Source: Viola odorata
Lineage: Eukaryota > Streptophyta > Magnoliopsida > Malpighiales > Violaceae
DNA: 64,000 bases
Reading direction: 5' to 3'
NCBI GenBank assembly: GCA_963691705.1
Contig: OY829539.1
Location: forward strand, 40,371,656 to 40,435,655
Below are positions 21,918 to 32,703 of the stretch, one piece after another (position 1 is the first letter of the stretch; every line of letters begins with the position of its first letter). A program made the position numbers and the translations under genes. The notes under the pieces are model-generated. The model did no database searches and was not told where the DNA came from. It saw only the letters and a program-made list of their open reading frames with translations.

Positions 21918-23104
21918 CATGATATGCTTGATGAATTGAGTGGTAGCAAAATGTTTTCTAAGATTGATTTAATGAGTGGCTATCATTAAATTCGCATGAA
22001 AAAGGAGACGAACGGAAAATGGCTTTTAAAACCAAGCATGGTTTATATGAAAGTATGGTCATACCATTTGGATTAACTAATGTTCCTAGCACCTTTATGA
22101 GGTTGATGAATCAGGTTCATAGGCACTTTGTTGGTAAATTTATTATGGTTTACTTTGATGATATCTTAATTTATAGTAAATCGCTTCAAGAACATGTTAC
22201 TTACCTTAAGTTAGTTTTTACTATACGTCGCGAGGAAAAAATATATGCTAAGCTTGACAATTGTTCCTTTGATTTGGAACAAGTTGGCTTTCTTGGTTTT
22301 ATGGTCAGTGTAGATAGAGTAAAGGTGGACAAGGAGAAGATCAGAGTGATCAAGGAGTGGCCGACTCCTAATAATATGAGCGACTTGCGCTCATTCCATC
22401 GCTTGGCAAGCTTTTATAGACGCTTTGTCCAGGATTTTAGTGTTATTGCTATTACCTTAAATGAACTAACTAAAAAGAATGTGCCTTTCAGATGAGAACA
22501 ACAACAAAAGGAAGCCTTCTGTACGCTTAAGGAGAAGTTGTGCTGGACGTTTGTGTTGGCGCTGCCGGATTTCGATAAGGCTTTTGAGGTAGAGTGTGAC
22601 GCGAGTGGGCTCAGGATAGGTGTTTCCTCTCACAAGAACAAAGACTTGTTGCCTACTTCAGTGAGACATTGAAGGGTGCTCAACTTAGATATCCAACCTA
22701 CGATAATGAGTTATACGCCTTAGTGCGCGCACTTGAGGTTTGGCAGCATTACTTGATGTCGTGCAAATTTATTATGTACACGGATCATTTGAGTTTGAAG
22801 TATCTCAAGGGACAGAACAAGTTGAAAAAATGCCATGCTTCTTGGATGGAGTTCATCGAGTCCTTTCCCTATCACATCAAGTACAAGAAAGGTAAGGAAA
22901 ATATAGTGGTCGATGCACTGTCCCGAAGGTACGCATTGCTTTCTTCGCTTGGTGATAAATTATTAGGATTTATGCATATTATTGACCTTTATGCTATTGA
23001 TTCTGATTTTGGAGAGATCTGTTCTTCTTGTGAGCCTAAGTCTGACTCCAAATATTTTAGGCATGAAGGATGTTTATTCAAGCGCAAGCGCTTATGTGTG
23101 CCAC
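21918..23104 (+). pseudogene. Ty3/gypsy G: RT and RNase H fragment
   Basis: Plus-strand pol fragment. [22 protein letters not shown] at 21925-21990, a break near 21990-22018, then [15 protein letters not shown], catalytic YFDDILIYS and FLGFMVSV within 22019-22495. A TGA at 22493-22495 and frameshifts precede RNase H (about 22560-22960), with [15 protein letters not shown] and [12 protein letters not shown]. It ends at LCVP (23104), where the Tat LTR of element E starts. The left end begins exactly at the LARD PBS boundary. It pairs with the protease-region fragment at 13591-14072. Confidence 0.88.
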
Positions 23105-23624
23105 TGATAACAATCAAGACAGCCCTAACAGTGCTACCACACTTGCGGCTCCCACCAGGACGATTTCCCATAAGACCCGTAAGATATCTTCATATCGCCC
23201 AAGAATCAGCGAAGGCTTCCTAGGATGGTCGACATCAGCGGGGGGGACTCACGCGACTCTACACGCACGACACCATCCCATCCTAGGGACCCACGAGCTT
23301 ATCGCTCCCGGCAGCCCGTATGATATCGCTCATGACGTCATCTGTCGGTATCGCTTGTGACGTCACCATCAGACATCGCCTGGATTGTTATCGCCAGGTA
23401 TCGCCGAATAGGCCTATAAATACCCCTATTTTTCCAATCTGAAGAGAGGATCGAAATCACTCAGACGAACCTCTGTTATTTTTGAAACCCGAACTGACTT
23501 AAGCATAGGAGTGTCTACGCCGTAGCCCCCCCTCCGGCGCTTTGCAGGTACATCCGGCACCGACCGTCACCGTTCCGATCAGGCACGACTCCGAATCTTA
23601 CAAGATCGACATTGAATCTTATCA
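23105..23624 (+). mobile_element. 5' LTR of Tat element E
   Basis: 520-bp LTR from TGATAACAATC to ATCTTATCA. A TATA-type CCTATAAATACCCC lies near 23412. Its U5 part has the conserved block CTTAAGCATAGGAGTG followed by a GC-rich stem (23518-23525 with 23532-23539, one mismatch) and CTTTGCAGGTAC, shared with the D LTRs and the LTR at 51594. It is inserted in gypsy G. Confidence 0.8.
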
Positions 23625-23626
23625 AA

Positions 23627-23645
23627 TGGTGCTCTCGTTGAGAGC
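23627..23645 (+). other. Primer binding site of element E
   Basis: TGGTGCTCTCGTTGAGAGC begins two bases after the LTR. The matching D site at 47148-47164 reads TGGTGCTTTCATTGAGAG on the minus strand. Sites of this form are known from Tat-lineage elements; I did not assign the tRNA. Confidence 0.7.
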
Positions 23646-23658
23646 TTTGGCATATTAA

Positions 23659-24472
23659 GTGAGCGTCCTTAATAGCCAAGCTCCGTCTAGTCGGAAGATT
23701 GGAACGGTCATGATCACGGGATCGGAGCCAATCCGATCATCATCCTCTAATATCCCTTTCTCAATCCGCAGACAGTTATTCCCTTTTGCTACTGCTGATC
23801 TCTCTATGACTACACAACCAATTATTTCGGGATCTCTGGACCTCTCGGTTGGAATTGCTGGGGGACTGGCCTCCTCGCAGACGGACATCTTATCATCTCA
23901 GATAGCGGGATATGATTTCTGCACTCCTCTTTCTGGGGGATCTGTGCTTAATCGTGAACATCCTTTTGCAATGGAAATAGTGGCCCTTCGTTCTCGGCTG
24001 GAATATTTGACAGAAATGGCTGCAAGAGTCACGCCTGGTGCTTCTGGATCTAGTCTCCCTCCTCGCGTCATGTTTACACCATCTATTGTCGCTGATCGAC
24101 CTTTATCACCGTTGTTTCCAGAAAACCTCCAGATGCCTTTATCCGCGGGAAATCCACCGATTAGTGTTGAGCAGTTTACTCAAGGAAGAGTAGAGGCTTA
24201 CGTACCGCAAATGCCGCAAGGTCTCCTCCTGCAAGGAGACAGGCAGCTTGAGGGGGTTAGGAACCGGTGGGACGGACGGAGGGAAGGAGCCAACAGAAGT
24301 TTGTCTCCCGAGTACAGTGAAAGATCCAGTAGTCGAAGGTATCGAAGTCGTTCGCACAGGAGCCGCAGTCGATCTCCTAGACGACATCTTACGCCAGAAC
24401 CACGAAATAGGGGGCACCGGGCCGAAATGTCTCCTCCGCGTCAGGCGCGTGAAATTCTTGATGATACATTGA
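23659..24472 (+). pseudogene. Tat element E gag, N-terminal part
   Basis: Open from 23659 to 24480. Homologous to the N terminus of the D gag (46569-47081): both have a RRQLFPFAT or RRLFAFAT block, an LTEMAA motif after a short helix, and VMFTPSIV(A/N)(D/E)RPLSP. A Ser/Arg-rich stretch (RSSSRRYRSRSHRSRSRS) follows, matching the RS-type stretch in D. The central gag domain, zinc motif and all of pol are missing: the frame meets the 748-bp array at 24473. The protein would package element RNA. Confidence 0.8.
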
Positions 24473-24890
24473 GACTTTAAATGGAGGAGTTTCCAGGTGA
24501 AGTTCTTGAGCGAGTCGTCATCATAACGGGGTGATATCGCTATCACACCCCGACGGTTATACATCCAAAATAAAGACTAGAGCAATGCATGGGAAGGAGA
24601 GGTAATTCCCTTGTACTTGTAGAGTTCAAGAATAGCATAAACTCCTTAGTAGGCATTTGGAGCCAGTTGAACAGGGCTAAGATCCAGAGAAGTGAGCAAC
24701 CCTTGGATAAAAGGGTCAACAGGAAACCAGAAAGCGTAGCGGAACATATGCGCATATAAGATTCTGCGTCTGCCGGTCAGAACGCTATTTAGGCGTAAAG
24801 ACGCAGGGGCAACATAAACCTCGAAGCCCTCCGGGATTTTGGCACCGTGATCGGACAGATGTTTATCGAGAATGGTAGAAGAAGTAATAG
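24473..24890 (-). pseudogene. Gene a fragment, array unit 0 (partial)
   Basis: Encodes the first half of the unit domain (ILDKHLSDHGAKIPEGFEV, then LNSVLTGRRRILYAHMFRYAFW). It is cut inside exon 1, and the other side is E gag. A TAG stop replaces a Cys codon near 24645 (YAI side of PNAY). Confidence 0.85.
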
Positions 24891-25638
24891 TTCCCCTCGG
24901 GAACGTACTTGGGATCAGTGGCTGTAAGAGCACAAGACAGCGTTAGCGTTAGCGTTAGTAATGATGCCGAAAACCAAAAAATCACGCGATACTCACGTCT
25001 AATGTAGGCTTGGATATCGGTCCCGCAGGCTAGAAGGTGGGTGTGAACGCTAATTTACAGTTCGAGTAACTTATTAAACCAGCCTTGCTCTCTCTCATTA
25101 AGAGCCTTTCGACGCCAAGCGCTATCCTTGACGCCCAGGTTGAAACCAGAACGCCACCACGTATCCGGAACCTCAGGAGTCTCGATAACAAAAAACTGCT
25201 CTTTCCACTTATCGATGGAAGACTTTAAATGGAGGAGTTTCCAGGTGAAGTTCTTGAGCGAGTCGTGATCATAACGGGGTGATATCGCTATCACACCCCG
25301 ACGGTTATACATCCAAAGTAAAGACTTGAGCAATGCAAGGGAAGGAGAGGTAATTCCCTTGTACTTGTAGAGTTCAAGAATAGCATAAACTCCGCAGTAG
25401 GCATTTGGAGCCAGTTAAACAGGGCTAAGATCCAGAGAAGTGAGCAACCCTTGGATAAAAGGGTCAACAGGAAACCAGAAAGCGTAGCGGAACATATAGG
25501 CATATAAGATTCTGCGTCTGCCGGTCAGAACGCTATTTAGGCGTAAAGACGCAGGGGCAACAGAAACCTCGAAGCCCTCCGGGATTTTGGCACCGTTATC
25601 GGACAGATGTTTATCGAGAATGGTAGAAGAAGTAATAG
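24891..25638 (-). pseudogene. Gene a fragment, array unit 1
   Basis: Same domain as unit 6. It carries a TAA at 25055-25057 (after KLLEL) also present in unit 2, and a TAA in the centre (near 25414, SPV*LAPNAY). The intron contains three GCGTTA repeats near 24945. Breaks mean that no long product is possible. Confidence 0.85.
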
Positions 25639-26386
25639 TTCCCCTCGGGAACGTACTTGGGATCAGTGGCTGCAAGAGCACAAGACAGCGTTAGCGTTAG
25701 CGTTAGTAATGATGCCGAAAACCAAAAAATGACGCGATACTCACGTCTAATGTAGGCTTGGATATCGGTCCCGCAGGCTAGAAGGTGGGTGTGAACGCTA
25801 ATTTACAGTTCGAGTAACTTATTAAACCAGCCTTGCTCTCTCTCATTAAGAGCCTTTCGACGCCAAGCGCTATCCTTGACGCCCTGGTTGAAACCAGAAC
25901 GCCACCACGTATCCGGAACCTCAGGAGTCTCGATAACAAAAAACTGCTCTTTCCACTTATCGATGGAAGACTTTAAATGGAGGAGTTTCCAGGTGAAGTT
26001 CTTGAGCGAGTCGTCATCATAACGGGGTGATATCGCTATCACACCCCGACGGTTATACATCCAAAATAAAGACTTGAGCAATGCAAGGGAAGGAGAGGTA
26101 ATTCCCTTGTACTTGTAGAGTTCAAGAATAGCATAAACTCCGTAGTAGGCATTTGGAGCCAGTTGAACAGGGCTAAGATCTAGAGAAGTGAGCAACCCTT
26201 GGATAAAAGGGTCAACAGGAAACCAGAAAGCGTAGCGGAACATATGGGCATATAAGATTCTGCGTCTGCCGGTCAGAACGCTATTTAGGCGTAAAGACGC
26301 AGGGGCAACAGAAACCTCGAAGCCCTCCGGGATTTTGGCACCGTTATCGGACAAATGTTTATCGAGAATGGTAGAAGAAGTAATAG
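25639..26386 (-). pseudogene. Gene a fragment, array unit 2
   Basis: The open stretch of 208 residues ends at the TAA at 25803-25805 shared with unit 1. Contains LLTSLDLSPVQLAPNAYYGV and the WKEQFFVIETPEVPDTWW block. The intron has the same GCGTTA triplet as units 1 and 3. Confidence 0.85.
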
Positions 26387-27134
26387 TTCCCCTCGGGAAC
26401 GTACTTGGGATCAGTGGCTGCAAGAGCACAAGACAGCGTTAGCGTTAGCGTTAGTAATGATGCCAAAAACCAAAAAATGACGCGATACTCACGTCTAATG
26501 TAGGCTTGGATATCAGTCCCGCAGGCTAGAAGGTGGGTGTGAACGCTAATTTCCAGTTCGAGTAACTTATTAAACCAGCCTTGCTCTCTCTCATTCAGAG
26601 CCTCTCGACGCCAAGCGCTATCCTTGACACCCTGGTTGAAACCAGAACGCCACCACGTATCCGGAACCTCAGGAGTCTCGATAACAAAAAACTGCTCTTT
26701 CCACTTATCGATGGAAGACTTTAAATGGAGGAGTTTCCAGGTGAAGTTCTTGAGCGAGTCGTCATCATAACAGGGTGATATCGCTATTACACCCCGACGG
26801 TTATACATCCAAAATAAAGACTTGAGCAATGCAAGGGAAGGAGAGGTAATTCCCTTGTACTTGTAGAGTTCTAGAATAGCATAAACTCCGCAGTAGGCAT
26901 TTGGAGCCAGTTGAACAGGGCTAAGATCCAGAGAAGTGAGCAACCCTTGGATAAAAGGGTCAACAGGAAACCAGAAAGCGTAGCGGAACATATGGGCATA
27001 TAAGATTCTGCGTCTGCCGGTCAGAACGCTATTTAGGCGTAAAGACGCAGGGGCAACAGAAACCTCGAAGCCCTCCGGGATTTTGGCACCGTGATCGGAC
27101 AGATGTTTATCGAGAATGGTAGAAGAAGTAATAG
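26387..27134 (-). pseudogene. Gene a fragment, array unit 3
   Basis: Domain open; the reading stretch of 272 residues (26359-27177) runs from the neighbouring unit through exon 1 and the 75-bp intron, which has no in-frame stop, and ends just past the junction (YYFFYHSR). Retains the GCGTTA intron variant of units 1 and 2 but not their shared TAA. Confidence 0.85.
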
Positions 27135-27882
27135 TTCCCCTCGGGAACGTACTTGGGATCAGTGGCTGCAAGAGCACAAGACAACGCTAGCATTGGCGTT
27201 AGTAATGATGCCGAAAACCAAAAAATGACGCGATACTCACGTCTAATGTAGGCTTGGATATCGGTCCCGCAGGCTAGAAGGTGGGTGTGAACGCTAATTT
27301 CCAGTTCGAGTAACTTATTAAACCAGCCTTGCTCTCTCTCATTAAGAGCCTCTCGATGCCAAGCGCTATCCTTGACGCCCTGGTTGAAACTAGAACGCCA
27401 CCACGTATCCGGAACCTCAGGAGTCTCGATAACAAAAAACTGCTCTTTCCACTTATCGATGGAAGACTTTAAATGGAGGAGTTTCCAGGTGAAGTTCTTG
27501 AGCGAGTCGTCATCATAACGGGGTGATATCGCTATCACACCCCGACGGTTATACATCCAAAATAAAGACTTGAGCAATGTAAGGGAAGGAGAGGTAATTC
27601 CCTTGTACTTGTAGAGTTCTAGAATAGCATAAACTCCGCAGTAGGCATTTGGAGCCAGTTGAACAGGGCTAAGATCCAGAGAAGTGAGCAACCCTTGGAT
27701 AAAAGGGTCAACAGGAAACCAGAAAGCGTAGCGGAACATATGGGCATATAAGATTCTGCGTCTGCCGGTCAGAACGCTATTTAGGCGTAAAGACGCAGGG
27801 GCAACAGAAACCTCGAAGCCCTCCGGGATTTTGGCACCGTGATCGGACAGATGTTTATCGAGAATGGTAGAAGAAGTAATAG
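27135..27882 (-). pseudogene. Gene a fragment, array unit 4
   Basis: Domain open within the 272-residue stretch 27107-27925, whose translation is identical to that of 27855-28673. Unit-specific changes shared with unit 5 include RSSFNQGVKDSAWHRE and an intron variant GCTAGCATTGGCG. Confidence 0.85.
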
Positions 27883-28630
27883 TTCCCCTCGGGAACGTAC
27901 TTGGGATCAGTGGCTGCAAGAGCACAAGACAACGCTAGCATTGGCGTTAGTAATGATGCCGAAAACCAAAAAATGACGCGATACTCACGTCTAATGTAGG
28001 CTTGGATATCGGTCCCGCAGGCTAGAAGGTGGGTGTGAACGCTAATTTCCAGTTCGAGTAACTTATTAAACCAGCCTTGCTCTCTCTCATTAAGAGCCTC
28101 TCGATGCCAAGCGCTATCCTTGACGCCCTGGTTGAAACTAGAACGCCACCACGTATCCGGAACCTCAGGAGTCTCGATAACAAAAAACTGCTCTTTCCAC
28201 TTATCGATGGAAGACTTTAAATGGAGGAGTTTCCAGGTGAAGTTCTTGAGCGAGTCGTCATCATAACGGGGTGATATCGCTATCACACCCCGACGGTTAT
28301 ACATCCAAAATAAAGACTTGAGCAATGTAAGGGAAGGAGAGGTAATTCCCTTGTACTTGTAGAGTTCTAGAATAGCATAAACTCCGCAGTAGGCATTTGG
28401 AGCCAGTTGAACAGGGCTAAGATCCAGAGAAGTGAGCAACCCTTGGATAAAAGGGTCAACAGGAAACCAGAAAGCGTAGCGGAACATATGGGCATATAAG
28501 ATTCTGCGTCTGCCGGTCAGAACGCTATTTAGGCGTAAAGACGCAGGGGCAACAGAAACCTCGAAGCCCTCCGGGATTTTGGCACCGTGATCGGACAGAT
28601 GTTTATCGAGAATGGTAGAAGAAGTAATAG
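27883..28630 (-). pseudogene. Gene a fragment, array unit 5
   Basis: Domain open within 27855-28673; same peptide as unit 4, so the two probably arose in the last duplication round. The frame is lost at the junction: exon 2 frame ends in YYFFYHSR then stop, out of phase with the next exon 1. Confidence 0.85.
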
Positions 28631-29451
28631 TTCCCCTCGGGAACGTACTTGGGATCAGTGGCTGCAAGAGCACAAGACAACGCTAGCGTTGGCGTTAGTA
28701 ATGATGCCGAAAACCAAAAAATGACGCGATACTCACGTCTAATGTAGGCTTGGATATCGGTCCCGCAGGCTAGAAGGTGGGTGCGAACGCTAATTTCCAG
28801 TTCGAGTAACTTATTAAACCAACCTTGCTCTCTCTCATTAAGAGCCTCTCGACGCCAAGCGCTATCCTTGACGCCCTGGTTGAAACCAGAACGCCACCAC
28901 GTATCCGGAACCTCAGGAGTCTCGATAACAAAAAACTGCTCTTTCCACTTATCGATGGAAGACTTTAAATGGAGGAGTTTCCAGGTGAAGTTCTTGAGCG
29001 AGTCGTCATCATAACGGGGTGATATCGCTATCACACCCCGACGGTTATACATCCAAAATAAAGACTTGAGCAATGCATGGGAAGGAGAGGTAATTCCCTT
29101 GTACTTGTAGAGTTCTAGAATAGCATAAACTCCGCAGTAGGCATTTGGAGCCAGTTGAACAGGGCTAAGATCCAGAGAAGTGAGCAACCCTTGGATAAAA
29201 GGGTCAACAGGAAACCATAAAGCGTAGCGGAACATATGGGCATATAAGATTCTGCGTCTGCCGGTCAGAACGCTATTTAGGCGTAAAGACGCAGGGGCAA
29301 CAGAAACGTCGAAGCCCTCCGGGATTTTGGCACCGTGATCGGACAGATGTTTATCGAGAATGGTAGAAGAAGTAATAGTACTGGCTATGGTCTCTAATTT
29401 TTCTTCATCAATTGACTTAGACCCAGAAGCACGAGTTTTTCTTTTGGACAT
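28631..29451 (-). CDS. Antisense gene a of element E (first unit, truncated gene)
   Basis: The only unit with the genuine 5' end. Start MSKRKTRASGSKSIDEEK at 29451, matching MAKTKRSSDEED at the start of gene a in D. Exon 1 is 28737-29451; a 75-bp intron (28662-28736) has a GTGAGT donor and a TTGCAG acceptor; exon 2 begins at 28661 and is cut at 28631. The domain (LNSVLTGRRRILYAHMFRY, SPVQLAPNAYCGVYAILELY, SLFWMYNRRGVIAISPRYDD, EQFFVIETPEVPDTWW) belongs, from memory, to the 'putative gypsy type transposon' family (Transposase_28). No catalytic motif is visible and the function is unknown. The full gene in D also encodes a coiled-coil C terminus, lost here. A TATA-like box lies 170-179 bp upstream. 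Confidence 0.75.
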
Positions 29452-29620
29452 GGTGGAAAAAGAAAATAAAAAGATGAAGAAGATAGCAAAGGGAATAAAG
29501 AAGTACCTTTTTTGGGAAGAAAATCGAAGTACCAAGGAGATGAAAACCAGAAACGCAAGACGATTCGAGAAGATGCAGAGAAACAGATTATCGAAAGTGC
29601 AAAAAAGAAATAAAGTGTTG

Positions 29621-29630
29621 GGTTTTATAA
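29621..29630 (-). promoter_or_regulatory. TATA-like box of gene a (E)
   Basis: Minus strand TTATAAAACC, 170-179 bp before the ATG at 29451. In D, a TATATATAATG lies at about the same distance from the start of gene a (37817-37827 before 37990). Confidence 0.5.
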
Positions 29631-30035
29631 CCCTAAGAGGCTGGGAGAAATGACTATTGGAACAGTCGCCACGCGCGTGACAGACGTGAGCAATGAGTAC
29701 AACCCTAGAAAGGCGAGAAGATGCTTTGATACTATCAAATCACGGTAGCCCTAGCGTCTTGATGAGCAGACACATGTCTCTGAACCATCCTGATCCCTCG
29801 CTCATATTAATGAGGGGATCCTGAGCATTAAATGATCCAAAAAAGCAGAATTACTTTATCAAAAAGAGGTCAAGCATGATGACGTAATCAACAAGATAAC
29901 ACCGAAAAGCAAATTAATTGTTATCCAGAATGGAATGACAGTCGTTATTATGCAAGCGTTATCAATTATTACAAGCCAAATGAAACCATTGTTTGAAGAA
30001 AAATAAAGCGCTCTCAAGGCGCCGCCTTACGCTAG
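29631..30035. other. Spacer between genes a and b of element E
   Basis: No coding potential or repeats seen. It corresponds in position to 37335-37810 in D. Confidence 0.5.
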
Positions 30036-32150
30036 TCACGGAAGAACTCCTTTGTTACCCTCGGCATCTATATCCTTCAACCTCTCGAAGGCGTAATTAG
30101 CTATCTTGGCAGGATCGAAAGCCTCGCTGCAGTAATAATCTGGGAATCCGGCGGCAAGGGCTTGTATCGCCTTGTCTTTCCACCGCGATATCTCACTGGG
30201 CACCTTCGCTAGCTTCGCTTCGTGGGCCGATATCTCCTCACGAAGGAGAGAGTTTCTTCTGTCTGCAACGAGCAGTTCTACCTCCAGAAGCTCTATCTTG
30301 GCCTTCCCTATCGACTTCTCTCTGGACAATTCAGCGCGGCAGTCGTTAAGCTCTGCTTGGGTGTCGTTCTGGAGCTGCGTCAATTCCGCCACCTTAGTGG
30401 GGGAACCTCGAACTCTGTCACCATGAATATCAAGGAAGTAATTTAGCATGCGGAAGCTAGCCAGTACGTCATTCAAAGCACATTCGTGATGAACCTCCAG
30501 AGGAAGCGCTGACATCTCCTCCCTATCTTTAGGAGAGCCAAATATCGCACCTACAATAGAGCCCACCGGCTCGCTTCGCGATAGCGGGTCCGATATTCCC
30601 AGTGCGCGGAGTCCGCTGGTGCCAAAGGTAGACAGATCCAGGCGATAGGAGGTGGCTCCTTGAGGTCCTTGAGAGGACAGATCGATGGTAAAGGGAGAAG
30701 AGCGATTTTCAGTGGAACCACCGACTCCTGAGATAGAAGTGCAGAATAATAGCGGAAGGCCATTTGGTAGAGGGTCAGGAGTAGCGACAGGTTCAGGATT
30801 CGGCGCAACAATGTCTGGAATGAAAGAAGAGATAGGAGAGTCAGGAGTGGCAGTTGGAGGAGGAAGGTTAATCTCTGGCGGAATCTCGAAAGTCTCAGGA
30901 GGAGCGTCAGCTGACGCCTCAGCTGCTGCCACCGCTTTGGAAGTACTCGCACCACCAAAAGAATCATCCCAGTAGCAGGAGTTTCGTTAACCTCCTTCGA
31001 GGCAGCCTCAACGATTGGGTTGCTATTTCCCATTCTCAGCTTCTTCCACTAAGCCGCGGAAGCATGACGAAGCCCAGAATCGGTATCCATATCCTCGCTG
31101 TCGCTATCGGTTACTTCAGTCTTAGGACGATTCGGAGTCACTCCTTTCCGAATGGGTAACCAGTTTTGGAGAAAGCGGGAGGTGCGGTCGGAGATACCAC
31201 GCCTAGCAATAGTCTTGAATCTCTTTCTTTTTGGTGGAACGGAAGGGTGACTGGAACTCTCAGGCGGAGGAGATGGCGGCAGGGATTGAAGCGGCCTCAC
31301 ATTCAGGGGAACGTCGCGCGACGGTTGATTTCCAGCGTCACCTGCCAGCAAGGCATATCAGAATAGTGAATAAGCCGAAATGATAATGAGTGAAAAGAGA
31401 CTTACTTATAGTACACTTCTCTATAAGCCTGTACAAGGCAAACTCTCGAATGCGAAAGGACGAGCTCAACTCTAATAGCATGTTCATTTGTCGAAGTTCT
31501 TCCTTGGACACTGTTGACGGGTTTGTCCAAATGGGGTCATCAAGACACTGATTGAAGTCCCTAGGCCAAGGGCGGAAAGGCAACTTCACGATGAAGAAAC
31601 CGCTCTTCCAATTGGCCACGGTCTCTTCGAAGCCCTGGAATTTCTGCCAGAATGACTACACTAATGCGTCATTCCACCTTGGGGTGATATCTACCACACA
31701 GTTGCGGCACCTAAAACTAAAGAACTTGCGGAATAAATTGGCAGACGGGACAAGGATACCCCGCAACTCGCAAATACGAATGAAGGCATGGACCCCGCAC
31801 TAGGAAGAAGGCGTAATCTGAGCCGGGTTGATGTCATATCGAACTAATAATCCCTTCACCGCTTCGTGAATGGGAAAGTGAAAGCCATAGAGGAACATGC
31901 AAAAATATACCATCCTATCGCCCCCCGATAGAGGGTCATGAAGCCGATGACCGGCATCAGGAATTCTAACGGAGTAACCAGGGGGGAAAAAGATACCATT
32001 TTCCTCCAACTCTGCCTCCAATACCGCTTGATCAACAAAAATACTGGGTGTTCTTTCAATTTCTAAATCTATGGGCCGCTGGAGACTCCTCAAAGACCTA
32101 TTTGTGGCCAGAGGCCACTAAGAATCCTTGGGTATCCTAGATGTACTCAT
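30036..32150 (-). pseudogene. Antisense gene b of element E, disrupted
   Basis: Paralogue of gene a and orthologue of 35220-37334 in D. Exon 1 is 31406-32150 (start MSTSRIPKDS at 32150), with the domain PSIFVDQAVLEAELEENG, FLYGFHFPIHEAVKGLL and WKSGFFIVKLPFRPWPRDFN. Stops occur at 32118, about 31801 and about 31657. The intron is 31342-31405 (GTAAGT donor, GGCAG acceptor). Exon 2 starts DAGNQPSRDVPLNVRPLQSL, has a stop near 31051 and a frameshift before 30932, then a Pro/Ser-rich part and a C-terminal coiled coil (ELTQLQNDTQAELNDCRAEL) to 30036. It runs antisense to E gag. Function unknown. Confidence 0.75.
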
Positions 32151-32332
32151 AATGAATCGGCAAGAAGAAAATCTGAGGAAAAAGAAGTGAAATACCTTGA
32201 GTAGAAGGCGGTGGACAAAACCGTCGGCGCCGGCGAACGGTGGTCGTGACTTCCTTTGAAGGAAAAATCTAGATAGAGAAAGGGAGAAAATTTCGAAGCG
32301 CAAGCAAAGAGTATTAAAAGAGAGCAGTTGCT

Positions 32333-32341
32333 CCCTTTTAA
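32333..32341 (-). promoter_or_regulatory. TATA-like box of gene b (E)
   Basis: Minus strand TTTAAAAGG, about 185 bp before the ATG at 32150. The same TTTAAAAGGG stands about 185 bp before the D gene b start (35031-35040 before 35220). Confidence 0.55.
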
Positions 32342-32439
32342 AGACTGAGTTCAAAAATTGAACAGCCTGTAAAAATGGGACGCGCCCCAAAGCAAGAGTG
32401 ACACGTGTAAAAGACCTTAGAAGGATATTTATGTCCAAG

Positions 32440-32548
32440 CATTTATATCTTCTAGAGAAGGCGAAGGAGGATTGTAAGAATCTGGTGTAGTCGGAGGTGT
32501 CGGACGAGATTCTCACTCATCGGAGACCTGATCATGTGAATCAGCCAT
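32440..32548 (-). pseudogene. Antisense gene d remnant of element E
   Basis: Starts MADSHDQVSDE at 32548, then a TGA, then RPTPPTTPDSYNPPSPS. This matches the start of D gene d (PTPPTSPDLDNPPSTTPW at 34333). The similarity ends at about 32440, so only the first third is left. Confidence 0.6.
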
Positions 32549-32619
32549 GAGAGACAAAAATCAGTAGTAGCAGGAAAATACAAGGAAGAAGATGAACAGG
32601 AAAAAGAAGAAGAACTCCC

Positions 32620-32627
32620 CCTAAATA
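32620..32627 (-). promoter_or_regulatory. TATA-like box of gene d (E)
   Basis: Minus strand TATTTAGG, about 72 bp before the ATG at 32548. D has TATTTAAGGG about 66-73 bp before its gene d. A weak match on its own; the conserved spacing supports it. Confidence 0.4.
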
Positions 32628-32703
32628 GTTAAAGTGGTGAGACTCTTCAAATTTTTCACAAGTGAGAGAAGAATAATTTAATGCATCTCGAGAAGATCAA
32701 CCA

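Larger units (their letters stand above)
24473..29378 (-). repeat. 748-bp tandem array (6.56 units) in antisense gene a of element E
   Basis: The marker GAAGTAATAG starts at 24881, 25629, 26377, 27125, 27873, 28621 and 29369, exactly 748 bp apart each time, so no indel separates any units. Full units are 24891-25638, 25639-26386, 26387-27134, 27135-27882, 27883-28630 and 28631-29378; a 418-bp partial unit (24473-24890) is on the left. Each unit holds most of exon 1, a 75-bp intron and the first 31 bp of exon 2 of antisense gene a. Breakpoints join exon 2 (GGGGAAC) to exon 1 (TATTACTTC). Units 4 and 5 encode identical peptides. Confidence 0.95.

Noticed and set aside
24940..24956. GCGTTA repeats as telomere-like sequence
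   Set aside because: Only three copies inside an intron, and not the plant telomere motif; likely polypyrimidine and branch-point sequence on the other strand.
28781..29014. Plus-strand ORFs inside the 748-bp array
   Set aside because: They are the opposite strand of the gene a domain, show no motif and are not open in most units.
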